Positions 34,025 to 41,129 of a stretch of 46,474 bases of DNA are shown here, in pieces. The notes under the pieces were generated by a model, which made no database searches, had not been told where the DNA came from, and saw nothing but the letters and a program-made list of their open reading frames with translations. The stretch lies in the NCBI GenBank assembly GCA_027442615.1, contig DAIBBI010000013.1, positions 1 to 46,474 of the forward strand, written 5' to 3'. The stretch comes from JAJZRV01 sp027442615 (GTDB taxonomy: Bacteria; Pseudomonadota; Gammaproteobacteria; Burkholderiales; Ferrovaceae). The translations under genes and the position numbers were made by a program. Each line of letters begins with the position of its first letter. Positions within the stretch are counted from its first letter, which is position 1.

Positions 34025-34062
34025 CACCGGACGTCGCACCCTGACGGGTGCGGTGTCCGGTG
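34025..34062. terminator. Strong hairpin between mtgA and the H1-like gene
   Basis: A 17-bp stem (CACCGGACGTCGCACCC pairing with the downstream arm) and a TGAC loop. Two positions are G-T pairs that would be stable G-U wobbles only in the plus-strand RNA, yet the only T-tract (GTTTTG) follows on the minus strand. It probably ends transcription between these convergent genes; the direction is unclear. Confidence 0.65.
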
Positions 34063-34076
34063 AAGCCTGATCCTGC

Positions 34077-34553
34077 CTAGAACATCGGCTTGATCAAAGG
34101 GGTTGAGATGATCGGCGCTACCGTCGGAGCCACTACTGGCTTCGGTGCGGCCGGCTTGGCCATCGCGGGCTTCGCGGCCGGCTTTTTGGCGGCAACCTTC
34201 TTCACTGCAGGCTTGGCAGCCGGCTTTTTGGCAGCTGGTTTCTTGGCAGCGGCCTTTTTGGCTGCCGGCTTTTTAGCCGCGGCTTTCTTGGGAGCGGCTT
34301 TCTTGGCTGCCGGTTTCTTGGCGGCGGCCTTCTTGGCTACTGGCTTCTTGGCAGCGGCTTTCTTTGGGGCGGCCTTCTTGGCTGCCGGCTTCTTCTTCGC
34401 TACGGCCTTCTTGGCTGCTGGTTTCTTGGCTGCGGCCTTCTTGGGGGCTGCAGCTTTCTTGGCTACGGCCTTCTTGGGGGCTGCGGCTTTCTTTGCGACT
34501 GTTTTCTTAGCCGCAGGTTTTTTTGCTGCGGGTTTCTTTTTGGCTGCTACCAT
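34077..34553 (-). CDS. Histone H1-like Lys/Ala/Pro-rich DNA-binding protein
   Basis: A 158-residue protein of almost only A, K and P up to about residue 130, built from KKPAAKKA and KKAAAPKKA type repeats, with a hydrophobic tail VAPTVAPIISTPLIKPMF. It resembles the C-terminal domain of eukaryotic H1 and bacterial H1-like proteins (AlgP, BpH1, HctB groups), which bind DNA through charge. No globular domain. The start ATG has AAGGAG 6 bases upstream. The composition is highly repetitive, so length probably varies between strains. The opposite strand is also open throughout but is only a mirror of the repeat. Confidence 0.88.
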   Translation of the reverse strand: MVAAKKKPAAKKPAAKKTVAKKAAAPKKAVAKKAAAPKKAAAKKPAAKKAVAKKKPAAKKAAPKKAAAKKPVAKKAAAKKPAAKKAAPKKAAAKKPAAKKAAAKKPAAKKPAAKPAVKKVAAKKPAAKPAMAKPAAPKPVVAPTVAPIISTPLIKPMF

Positions 34554-34825
34554 CGTTGACTCCTTAGTCAGTATTGATCGGTTGTTCCAGATCGTTCGTG
34601 CATCGCACTACCAAGTGGGACCAATCGATCTTTCCGATGAACCCACACAAAGGGCACTTGTGAAAATCAGTGCATGCCTCTTGGTGATTGGATTCTATTT
34701 CAGAAAAATGCGGATAGGAGCATTCGACGATGCATAACAAAGATTATTTTGACTGATCATGCGAAATTTAGTATTGATACGATACTAAATTTACTGAATT
34801 GCCAATTTTAAAATGTTGAGGGCGC
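34554..34825. other. Intergenic region between the H1-like gene and lysA
   Basis: 272 bases, AT-rich at its right end, with no credible gene. It holds the H1-like ribosome site, an 11-bp-arm inverted repeat (34764-34792) and a possible plus-strand promoter (TTGACT at 34749-34754, 17 bases, TATTGA at 34772-34777) that would transcribe towards and antisense to lysA. No clear promoter for the H1-like gene was found. Confidence 0.6.
34764..34792. promoter_or_regulatory. Operator-like inverted repeat shared with the marR promoter
   Basis: Perfect 11-bp arms AAATTTAGTAT/ATACTAAATTT around TGATACG. Its inner 15 bases, GTATTGATACGATAC, differ at one position from GTATCGATACGATAC at 36495-36509 in front of the MarR-type gene. 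Confidence 0.65.
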
Positions 34826-34852
34826 TTATAAGTCCTCCCTGACCGGCAATTC
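34796..34852. repeat. Inverted repeat around the lysA stop codon
   Basis: GAATTGCC (34796-34803) and GGCAATTC (34845-34852) are perfect inverted copies flanking the lysA stop, with an inner AGGG/CCCT pairing around CTTATAAG and an ATTTTAAAAT run. It could act as a lysA terminator or mRNA 3' structure; there is no classical T-tract. Confidence 0.35.
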
Positions 34853-36097
34853 GTCACGGAAGAGGTCTTCGATGGCTTCCCGACGGCGGATCAGATGAGC
34901 GCGATCCCCGTCTACCAGAATTTCCGGGGGACGCGGGCGGGCGTTGTAATTCGAGCCCATGGAAGCGCCATAAGCGCCTGCCGAGAGGATGGCCAGGAGG
35001 TCTCCCTGGGATACCGCAAGTTTGCGGGCGCGTCCCAGGATGTCACCGGTCTCGCACACGGGGCCTACAATGTCCACCAATGTTGTGGCGGTGGTGCCCT
35101 CGGTGACGGGAAGGATTTCATGCCAGGCCTCATAGAGCGAGGGGCGGATCAAATCGTTCATGGCGGCATCCACAATGGCAAAGCAGTGCCCCACAGAGGA
35201 TTTAAGGTACTCCACGCGCGTCAGCAACAGCCCTCCGTTGCCTACGATGCGGCGTCCGGGCTCGAGCAACAGGCGCCCGCCAAACCCCTTCAGTCGAGAG
35301 GACACTTCGCGGGCATAGTCTCTGAGGACAATGGGAGTTTCGTCGCGATAGCGAATACCCACCCCGCCTCCCAGGTCCAGGTGCTGTAGCGGGATGCCCG
35401 CTTGCGCCAGTTGGTCCACCAGCGCCAGGATCTTTTCAAGGGCCGCGATGAACGGGGGGAGTTCGGTAATTTGCGAGCCGATATGACAGTCGATGCCGGT
35501 GACTTGAATGCCGGGAAGCCGGACTGCATGTTGATAGAGCGCCAGGGCGTCTGCATAAGCCACACCGAACTTGCTTTCCTTGAGTCCGGTGGCGATGTAG
35601 GGGTGGGTACCCGGATCAACGTCGGGATTGACCCGCAGTGATATGGGTGCGCGAAGACCCAGATTCGAGGCAACCTGCGATAGGCGCTCCAGCTCGGCTG
35701 CAGACTCCACGTTGAAGCACAACACCCCTGCGCGGAGCGCTTGCGCCATCTCGGAGGCAGATTTGCCCACTCCCGAGAACACCACTTTTCCAGGGGCGCC
35801 GCCTGCGGCTAGAACACGGCTGAGTTCGCCTCCTGAAACGATGTCAAATCCGGCGCCCAGCTTTGCCAGCAGGCTTAATATGCCAAGGTTGCCATTGGCC
35901 TTGACGGCGTAGCAGATCAACGGGCGAAGCGACGCAAACGCTTGTTCAAATTCGTTGAATGCGGCCGTGATGGCGGATTTCGAGTAGATGTAACAAGGCG
36001 TTCCGAAGCGCTCCGCCAGATTGGTCAGGGGCAGGGATTCGACGTGCAGCACCCCATGCAGACGGGTGATGCCAGGAGGCAGGAAGGTATCGTGCAT
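34826..36097 (-). CDS. lysA: Diaminopimelate decarboxylase
   Basis: A 423-residue PLP enzyme converting meso-diaminopimelate to lysine. Seen: the PLP lysine in ICYAVKANGN, FDIVSGGEL, the glycine-rich LDLGGGVGIRY, EPGRRIVGNGG, and the second-subunit CETGDILGRAR with GAYGASMGSNYN. Length is normal. Its ATG shares a base with the lptM stop (TAATG), the common lptM-lysA pair. Confidence 0.96.
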   Translation of the reverse strand: MHDTFLPPGITRLHGVLHVESLPLTNLAERFGTPCYIYSKSAITAAFNEFEQAFASLRPLICYAVKANGNLGILSLLAKLGAGFDIVSGGELSRVLAAGGAPGKVVFSGVGKSASEMAQALRAGVLCFNVESAAELERLSQVASNLGLRAPISLRVNPDVDPGTHPYIATGLKESKFGVAYADALALYQHAVRLPGIQVTGIDCHIGSQITELPPFIAALEKILALVDQLAQAGIPLQHLDLGGGVGIRYRDETPIVLRDYAREVSSRLKGFGGRLLLEPGRRIVGNGGLLLTRVEYLKSSVGHCFAIVDAAMNDLIRPSLYEAWHEILPVTEGTTATTLVDIVGPVCETGDILGRARKLAVSQGDLLAILSAGAYGASMGSNYNARPRPPEILVDGDRAHLIRRREAIEDLFRDELPVREDL

Positions 36098-36273
36098 TAT
36101 GGCGAGGAGGCGTCGGGGGTCTTGGGTTTAGGGGTATCCGGCTGGGGTGTTGTCGATCGTACAGGCGGCGGTGGAGGGAGCGTCAAGGCGCTCTTGAGTC
36201 CGCAGCCCGATAAAAACAGCGTTGATGCGAACGCCAACGCTCGGCGTCGAGGCAGAAATATCTGGTCTTTCAT
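36097..36273 (-). CDS. lptM: LptM (YifL-like) small outer-membrane lipoprotein
   Basis: A 58-residue lipoprotein: positively charged start (MKDQIFLPRRR), hydrophobic stretch, lipobox LSGC with acylated C24, then GLKSALTLPPPPP and a proline-rich tail. The GCGLKxxLxLP pattern directly after the lipobox is that of LptM/YifL, which helps mature the LPS translocon LptD (established for E. coli). Start at ATG 36273; the frame is open further upstream but the signal peptide sets this start. Coupled to lysA by a one-base overlap. Confidence 0.88.
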   Translation of the reverse strand: MKDQIFLPRRRALAFASTLFLSGCGLKSALTLPPPPPVRSTTPQPDTPKPKTPDASSP

Positions 36274-36494
36274 GCGCAAAAGTCTATCACACGGGCCGCA
36301 ATCAGCGATTATTCTGTATTTTTGGGTATCCGGATTCGTTAAAGACTCATTGCCCTCTCCGAAACCCGCGCCAATCAAGGGTTTTACGGGAATTGTCAAA
36401 TTTGCAACAGTTTTGAAAAACGGGGTTGACTCGGGGCGAAAAAGGGTTATTTAGACAAAAAAACCTCGATTTTCAGGGGGATAGGTAGGGTATG

Positions 36495-36509
36495 GTATCG
36501 ATACGATAC
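36495..36509. promoter_or_regulatory. Upstream operator-like site of the MarR-type gene
   Basis: GTATCGATACGATAC, with GTAT/ATAC arms; 14 of 15 bases match the core of the inverted repeat at 34764-34792. It lies 24 bases before the -35 box of the regulator. Confidence 0.6.
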
Positions 36510-36532
36510 TAAAAAAAACAATTTTTGAATTT

Positions 36533-36561
36533 TTGACAAAATAGTATTGACTCGATAGTAT
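36533..36561 (+). promoter_or_regulatory. Sigma-70 promoter of the MarR-type gene, giving a leaderless mRNA
   Basis: TTGACA, 17 bases, TAGTAT: near-consensus. The expected start, 7 bases after the -10, is the A of the ATG at 36568. No Shine-Dalgarno precedes the ATG, consistent with a leaderless transcript. Confidence 0.72.
36544..36561. promoter_or_regulatory. Promoter-overlapping operator-like site
   Basis: GTATTGACTCGATAGTAT is a degenerate copy of the GTATYGATACGATAC motif lying across the spacer and -10 box of the regulator's promoter, well placed for autorepression. Confidence 0.55.
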
Positions 36562-36567
36562 TATTCC

Positions 36568-37161
36568 ATGCTCAAGAACCCGGTTGTTCTTCTCGACCTT
36601 GTGGATCGCCTCGCAAATCTGATGCGCTCAGAGTTTCGGCGCATCGGCAGCGATGAGGGACTGCAGCCGGTACACATCCAGGCCCTGATGTTTCTGGAAC
36701 AGGCCAACCGCTTCAGCAATACCCCCCAAGCCCTGTCCGAATACCTTGGGCTGACCAAGGGAACGGTATCACAAAGCCTGCTACTGCTGGACCGGCGCGG
36801 TTTGATCGAACGCTACCAGGACGAAATCGACAAGCGCGTGGTGAGGTTGCGGCTCAGTCAGCTGGGTGAGGCATTTTTGAGCGAGTCGACTCCAGCTGCG
36901 CTGTGGCAGACTGCAACCCGCGATATCAGTGCCAACCGGGTCCGGTTCAGCGTCTCCGTACTGAGAAGCATCGTGTACGAGCTGCAAAACTACAATGGCG
37001 GCCCGCCGTTTGGAGTATGCAGTACCTGCGTCTATTGCCAAAGAAAGAGCCAGCGCATCCACCACTGCACCTGGTTTGGCGAGCGCCTCTCGGGCCCCGA
37101 AACCCGTAAAATTTGCCGGGAGCAGGTGCCCAAGACGGGGTACCTTAGCGTAGCTGAGTAA
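36568..37161 (+). CDS. MarR-type winged-helix regulator with cysteine-rich C-terminal tail
   Basis: A 197-residue regulator. Seen: a helical N-terminus, winged helix (about 34-100) with NTPQALSEYLGLTKGTVSQSLLLLDRRGLIER as recognition region (in two adjoining pieces) and a wing with DKRVVRLRLSQLG, a C-terminal helix (LRSIVYELQ), then a tail with five cysteines: C151-x2-C154-x2-C157, C167 after two histidines, and C183 in KICREQ. Such a cluster could hold an iron-sulfur centre, zinc or act as a thiol switch; this is inference. Its promoter carries operator-like repeats, a further copy of which lies between lysA and the H1-like gene. Ends overlapping the convergent argH by 17 bases. Confidence 0.82.
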   Translation: MLKNPVVLLDLVDRLANLMRSEFRRIGSDEGLQPVHIQALMFLEQANRFSNTPQALSEYLGLTKGTVSQSLLLLDRRGLIERYQDEIDKRVVRLRLSQLGEAFLSESTPAALWQTATRDISANRVRFSVSVLRSIVYELQNYNGGPPFGVCSTCVYCQRKSQRIHHCTWFGERLSGPETRKICREQVPKTGYLSVAE

Positions 37162-38554
37162 CCCTGGCGGTTTTTATGGCCGCCAGAACCTGTTCCGGTG
37201 CCGTGCCCCCCGGCATGTTACGGCTGGCCAGAGAGCCCTCGATGGTCAGGACGGCAAAGACATCCGCTTCGATGGATTCGGAAAACCCCTTGAGTATTTC
37301 CAAGGACAGATCGGACAGGTCGCAGTTTTTGTCCTCCGCCAGTCGAACAGCCCTTGCCACCACTTCGTGGGCGTCCCTGAAGGGCATTCCCTTTTTGACC
37401 AGATAGTCAGCCAGATCCGTGGCCGTTGAGAACCCCTCCAGGGCGGCGCGACGCATGGCCTCCTGGTTTACGGTGATGTCACGCAGCATTTCGGCGAATA
37501 TGGACAAGGTGCTGGTCAGGGTGTCTGCCGTGTCGAACAGGGGTTCCTTGTCTTCCTGATTGTCCTTGTTGTAGGCCAGGGGCTGGCCCTTCATCAGCGT
37601 CAGCAATGCCATCAAGTGCCCCGTGACCCGCCCGCTTTTGCCCCGGGCGAGTTCAGGAACGTCAGGATTGCGCTTTTGCGGCATGATGGACGAACCGGTG
37701 CAAAAGGCGTCACCGATCCGGATAAAACCGAATCGGGGACTCATCCAGAGGACAAACTCTTCCGATAGCCGGGAGATGTGGGTCATGATGAGCGCGCCCG
37801 CCGCACAGAATTCAATGGCAAAATCGCGATCGGAGACGGCATCGAGGGAGTTGAGGCAAATCGCTTCAAACCCCAGCAGTTCGGCGACGCGTTCCCGCTG
37901 TATGGGATAGCTGGTTCCTGCCAGTGCCGCGGCACCCAGGGGCAGACGGTTGACCCGATGCCGGCAATCTGACAATCGTTCACGGTCGCGTCCAAACATC
38001 TCCACATAGGCCATCATATGGTGACCGAAAGTGACAGGTTGTGCGACTTGCAGGTGGGTAAAGCCGGGCATCGGGGTTGCTGCATGGCGCTCAGCCAGGT
38101 CCAGCAAGGCTGCCTGGACGGCGCGCAACAACCCGTTGAGTTGGTCGATTTCGTGGCGCAGGTAGAGCCGGATGTCCGTAGCGACCTGGTCATTACGGGA
38201 GCGGGCGGTATGCAGCCGTTTGCCAGCGTCACCGATGAGCAGGGTCAGGCGACGCTCAATGTTCAGGTGAACATCCTCATCATCCAGGCTCCAGGGAAAC
38301 TGACCACTTCGAACCTCTTCGAGGAGGGTTGCCATGCCGGACTGAATGGCCTCAAGGTCTTTGGGAGAAATCAGGCCTGCCTCGCTCAACATCTGGGCGT
38401 GAGCGAGCGACCCTTGAACGTCGAATTCGGCAAGGCGCCGGTCAAACTGCACCGAGGCCGTATAGGCCTTGACGGATTCAGCAATGGGGACGGAAAACCG
38501 TCCAGACCATATTTTTGATGGGGAATCCGTTTCGGGCTTGTTGTTTTGGGTCAT
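37145..38554 (-). CDS. argH: Argininosuccinate lyase
   Basis: A 469-residue tetrameric enzyme splitting argininosuccinate into arginine and fumarate. Seen: IWSGRF near the start, TARSRNDQVATDIRLYLR, MPGFTHLQVAQPVTFGHH, and the fumarase-superfamily signature GSSIMPQKRNPD. I chose ATG 38554, which has AGGA 8 bases upstream; an ATG three codons earlier (38563) has none. Stands alone, divergent from the CNBD-CBS gene across about 60 bases. Confidence 0.97.
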   Translation of the reverse strand: MTQNNKPETDSPSKIWSGRFSVPIAESVKAYTASVQFDRRLAEFDVQGSLAHAQMLSEAGLISPKDLEAIQSGMATLLEEVRSGQFPWSLDDEDVHLNIERRLTLLIGDAGKRLHTARSRNDQVATDIRLYLRHEIDQLNGLLRAVQAALLDLAERHAATPMPGFTHLQVAQPVTFGHHMMAYVEMFGRDRERLSDCRHRVNRLPLGAAALAGTSYPIQRERVAELLGFEAICLNSLDAVSDRDFAIEFCAAGALIMTHISRLSEEFVLWMSPRFGFIRIGDAFCTGSSIMPQKRNPDVPELARGKSGRVTGHLMALLTLMKGQPLAYNKDNQEDKEPLFDTADTLTSTLSIFAEMLRDITVNQEAMRRAALEGFSTATDLADYLVKKGMPFRDAHEVVARAVRLAEDKNCDLSDLSLEILKGFSESIEADVFAVLTIEGSLASRNMPGGTAPEQVLAAIKTARVTQLR

Positions 38555-38616
38555 GAGAAGCATCCTGGTTACTATTCAACGCCCGTAAAGTATAGTGTAT
38601 CCAAGGCCATCGTCCC

Positions 38617-40425
38617 ATGCCAAAATCCTTCAATTTCAATGCGGTCCCCTTTGATGGACTGACCAGCGAGCAGCAGCGGTGGGTGCGCGATAGCGTGGAT
38701 ATCGGCTACTACCCGGCGGGTCAAATCATTCTGTCCCAGGGAGACGAACCCACGCATCTGTTCGTGATCATCAAGGGCCATGTGCAGCAGACCGAGCACG
38801 AGGAGGTGGTCTGTGTCTATAGCAAGGATGAATGCTTTGACGGACGGGGGCTGATCTCAGGAAGCGTGGCGGGTGTGTTTACTGCCGCCGAGGAACTGAT
38901 CGTCTATCTCGTGCCCAAGCCCACCGTCAAACGGCTGATCGCGGCAAATGCCAACTTCGGCGCCCTGCTCTTTTCAGACATTTCCCAAAAATTAAGGGCG
39001 TTGACTGAGCGCCGCTCACAAAGGGAGCTTCATTCGCTCATGCTTTCCCGCATCGATCAGGCATTTGTGCGGCCTGCGCGCATTGTGCCCGAAGCCACAG
39101 ACGTCTTCACCGTGGCGCAATTGTTTGAAAACGAGCAGCTGTCCAGTGTTCTGGTCCAAAGAGGCGAACGCTATGGCATTTTCACGTCCACCGACGTACG
39201 CAAAGCCATTTTGTCGGATCGTGACCCGCATATCCTGCCCGTGGGGCAGCTGGCCACTTGGGGACTGATCGAGGTTTCCCAGGATGACGCCGTATTTGAC
39301 GCCCTGATCCTGATGATCCGACACGGTGTGCATCGCGTGGTTGTCAAACGGCAGGGGGAAATTGTCGGTGTGATGGAGCAGTTGGATCTGCTGAGCTTCA
39401 TTTCCAACCATTCCCACTTGATTTGGCACCAAGTGCAGCAGGCGCGGACCCAGGAGGAGCTCAAACGCGCCTGCACCAGCATTCAGCGCTTGATTCAGCT
39501 CCTCAGCGAAAGCGAAGTCAAGGTCAGCATGATTGCGCGCCTGGTGCAGGAGCTCAATGCCAAGATTTTTACCCGGCTTTGGCAGTTTTTGGCCCCCCCT
39601 GACCTGGTTGAAAACAGTTGCGTGATCGTGATGGGAAGTGAAGGCCGGGGGGAACAAATCCTCAAAACCGACCAGGATAACGGGCTCATCCTGCGCGATG
39701 GCTATTTTTCACCCGACTTGATGCGGGTGACCAGTGCCTTTAACGACGCCCTGTGCGATTTTGGCTACCCGCCCTGTCTGGGGGGCGTCATGATGCGCAA
39801 TCCGCTTTGGTGCCAGAACCTGAATGATTTCAAGGAAACCATCAGGCAGTGGGTTTTTCATCCCAGTGCCGAAACCCATATGCGACTGGCCATATTTTCC
39901 GATGCAGTGGCGGTATGTGGCGCACCAGAGCTGCTGTTGGAGCTCAAGAATTTCATTTACCGACCGTTGCAGGACATGCCAAGTTTCTTTGCTCATTTTG
40001 CCCGTGCCGCCGACAGTTTTTCCGAGCAAAGCACCTGGTGGTCCCGCCTGCTGCTGGGGGATGGTGAAGGAAACGAACTGGACATCAAAAAACTGGGCAT
40101 ATTTCCGATAGTGCACGGTGTTCGGAGCCTGGCACTGGAATCCCGGCTGGCGTCTACCAGCACTGCCGAGCGCATTGAAGCACTGGCCCAGCTTGGGAAA
40201 ATTCCGGAAGATTTGGCCGTCGATCTCAAGGAGTCCCTGTATTACCTGATGGACATTCGTCTCAAGCAGGGGCTTCATCAACTTTCTCTGGGGCAGCGCC
40301 CTGGCAATACCGTGCGCATGGCTTCATTGAGCACTTTGGAGCGCGACCTGCTGCGTGACAGCCTGCAGGTGGTGAAGCGCTTTCGTGGGGTATTGCACTA
40401 TCACTTCAAACTGGATGCCTTGTAA
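38617..40425 (+). CDS. CNBD-CBS-DUF294 nucleotidyltransferase-like signalling protein
   Basis: A 602-residue cytosolic multidomain protein. Seen: an N-terminal cyclic-nucleotide-binding-like domain (about 10-125), a pair of CBS domains (about 150-270) able to bind adenine nucleotides, a GlnD-like nucleotidyltransferase domain with VMGSEGRGEQILKTDQDNGLI (from about 335) and a C-terminal helical DUF294_C domain (about 440-600). The same set recurs beside a DEDDh exonuclease and acetate/solute symporters in many proteobacteria (recalled context). The substrate and target protein are not known; modification of the neighbouring transporter or of a metabolic regulator is conjecture. A TATAGT -10 candidate lies at 38591-38596. 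Confidence 0.88.
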   Translation: MPKSFNFNAVPFDGLTSEQQRWVRDSVDIGYYPAGQIILSQGDEPTHLFVIIKGHVQQTEHEEVVCVYSKDECFDGRGLISGSVAGVFTAAEELIVYLVPKPTVKRLIAANANFGALLFSDISQKLRALTERRSQRELHSLMLSRIDQAFVRPARIVPEATDVFTVAQLFENEQLSSVLVQRGERYGIFTSTDVRKAILSDRDPHILPVGQLATWGLIEVSQDDAVFDALILMIRHGVHRVVVKRQGEIVGVMEQLDLLSFISNHSHLIWHQVQQARTQEELKRACTSIQRLIQLLSESEVKVSMIARLVQELNAKIFTRLWQFLAPPDLVENSCVIVMGSEGRGEQILKTDQDNGLILRDGYFSPDLMRVTSAFNDALCDFGYPPCLGGVMMRNPLWCQNLNDFKETIRQWVFHPSAETHMRLAIFSDAVAVCGAPELLLELKNFIYRPLQDMPSFFAHFARAADSFSEQSTWWSRLLLGDGEGNELDIKKLGIFPIVHGVRSLALESRLASTSTAERIEALAQLGKIPEDLAVDLKESLYYLMDIRLKQGLHQLSLGQRPGNTVRMASLSTLERDLLRDSLQVVKRFRGVLHYHFKLDAL

Positions 40426-40428
40426 ACC

Positions 40429-41046
40429 ATGTGGGATGGGTTGAAGCGCGCCTGGTACCGGCGGCGGTTGCTAAGGCCGGAATATGACCGGCTTTTCGCC
40501 CCGCCCCCGCCCCACGAGTGGGTCAGTGTGGATTGCGAGACTACAGGGCTGGATCGTGAGAATGACGAAATCATCTCCATAGGTGCGGTCCTGATCAGGA
40601 AAGCGCGCATCGTTACAAGCGAGCGACTCGAGCTATTCATCCGTCCTTCCGGTCAGGTCAAACCAGAAAGCATCCGGATTCACCACCTGCGCAGTATGGA
40701 CGTGGCTCATGGGATGGAGCCCCGGCAGGCGATTCAGGAGTTTCTGGATTTTGTGGGGAGCCGGCCGTTGGTGGGCTACTACCTGGAATTTGATGTGGCC
40801 ATGTTAAACCGGTTGGCGCGGCCCTTTCTGGGCATTCCCCTGCCCCAGAGAAAAATTGAGGTTTCGGGTCTCTACTACGACTACAAGTTTTCCCAGAATG
40901 CGGGCAGCAACGTGGATTTAAGTTTCCACAGCATCATGCAGGACCTTCGTTTGCCCGAGCGTACGGAACATGACGCGCTCAACGATGCCCTGATGGCCGC
41001 CATGATGTTTGTCAAACTACGACATCTTCTTAAAATGACCGGATAA
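40429..41046 (+). CDS. DEDDh 3'-5' exonuclease (DNA polymerase III epsilon-like)
   Basis: A 205-residue exonuclease-domain protein. Seen: ExoI motif VSVDCETTGLD (D35, E37), IRIHHLRSMDV, ExoII YYLEFDVAMLNRL with the catalytic aspartate, and ExoIII HDALNDALMAA with histidine and aspartate. It lacks the C-terminal clamp/polymerase-binding region of DnaQ and is shorter, so it is a DnaQ-like paralogue rather than the replicative epsilon subunit. It starts 4 bases after the CNBD-CBS-DUF294 gene, so the two are surely co-transcribed. Confidence 0.9.
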   Translation: MWDGLKRAWYRRRLLRPEYDRLFAPPPPHEWVSVDCETTGLDRENDEIISIGAVLIRKARIVTSERLELFIRPSGQVKPESIRIHHLRSMDVAHGMEPRQAIQEFLDFVGSRPLVGYYLEFDVAMLNRLARPFLGIPLPQRKIEVSGLYYDYKFSQNAGSNVDLSFHSIMQDLRLPERTEHDALNDALMAAMMFVKLRHLLKMTG

Positions 41047-41068
41047 AAAAGACAGAAACAAGGAAAAA

Positions 41069-41099
41069 GGGGACAGACCTCGTCAGGAGGTCTGTCCCC
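41069..41099. repeat. Dispersed palindromic repeat, copy 4; likely bidirectional terminator
   Basis: 13-bp perfect stem GGGGACAGACCTC with a 5-base loop (GTCAG), same core as the other three copies. It sits between the convergent exonuclease gene and actP. Confidence 0.85.
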
Positions 41100-41129
41100 G
41101 GAATTTCTTGTTCTGCCAGCGCTTGCCGT

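Larger units (their letters stand above)
36274..36567. other. Divergent intergenic region between lptM and the MarR-type gene
   Basis: 294 AT-rich bases without a gene. It holds two operator-like sites (36495-36509 and 36544-36561), a strong promoter for the regulator (36533-36561), and a possible further promoter (TTGACT at 36426-36431, 16 bases, TATTTA at 36448-36453). No promoter for lptM-lysA stands out. Confidence 0.6.

Noticed and set aside
34077..34553. Repetitive DNA that might be taken for a CRISPR or satellite array
   Set aside because: Unit length varies, there are no unique spacers, and the repeats are explained by a coding KKPAAKKA pattern.
34090..34737. Plus-strand frame rich in Ala/Gly/Phe opposite the H1-like gene
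   Set aside because: It is the reverse complement of the Lys/Ala/Pro repeat; the minus-strand gene has a good ribosome site and a known protein type.
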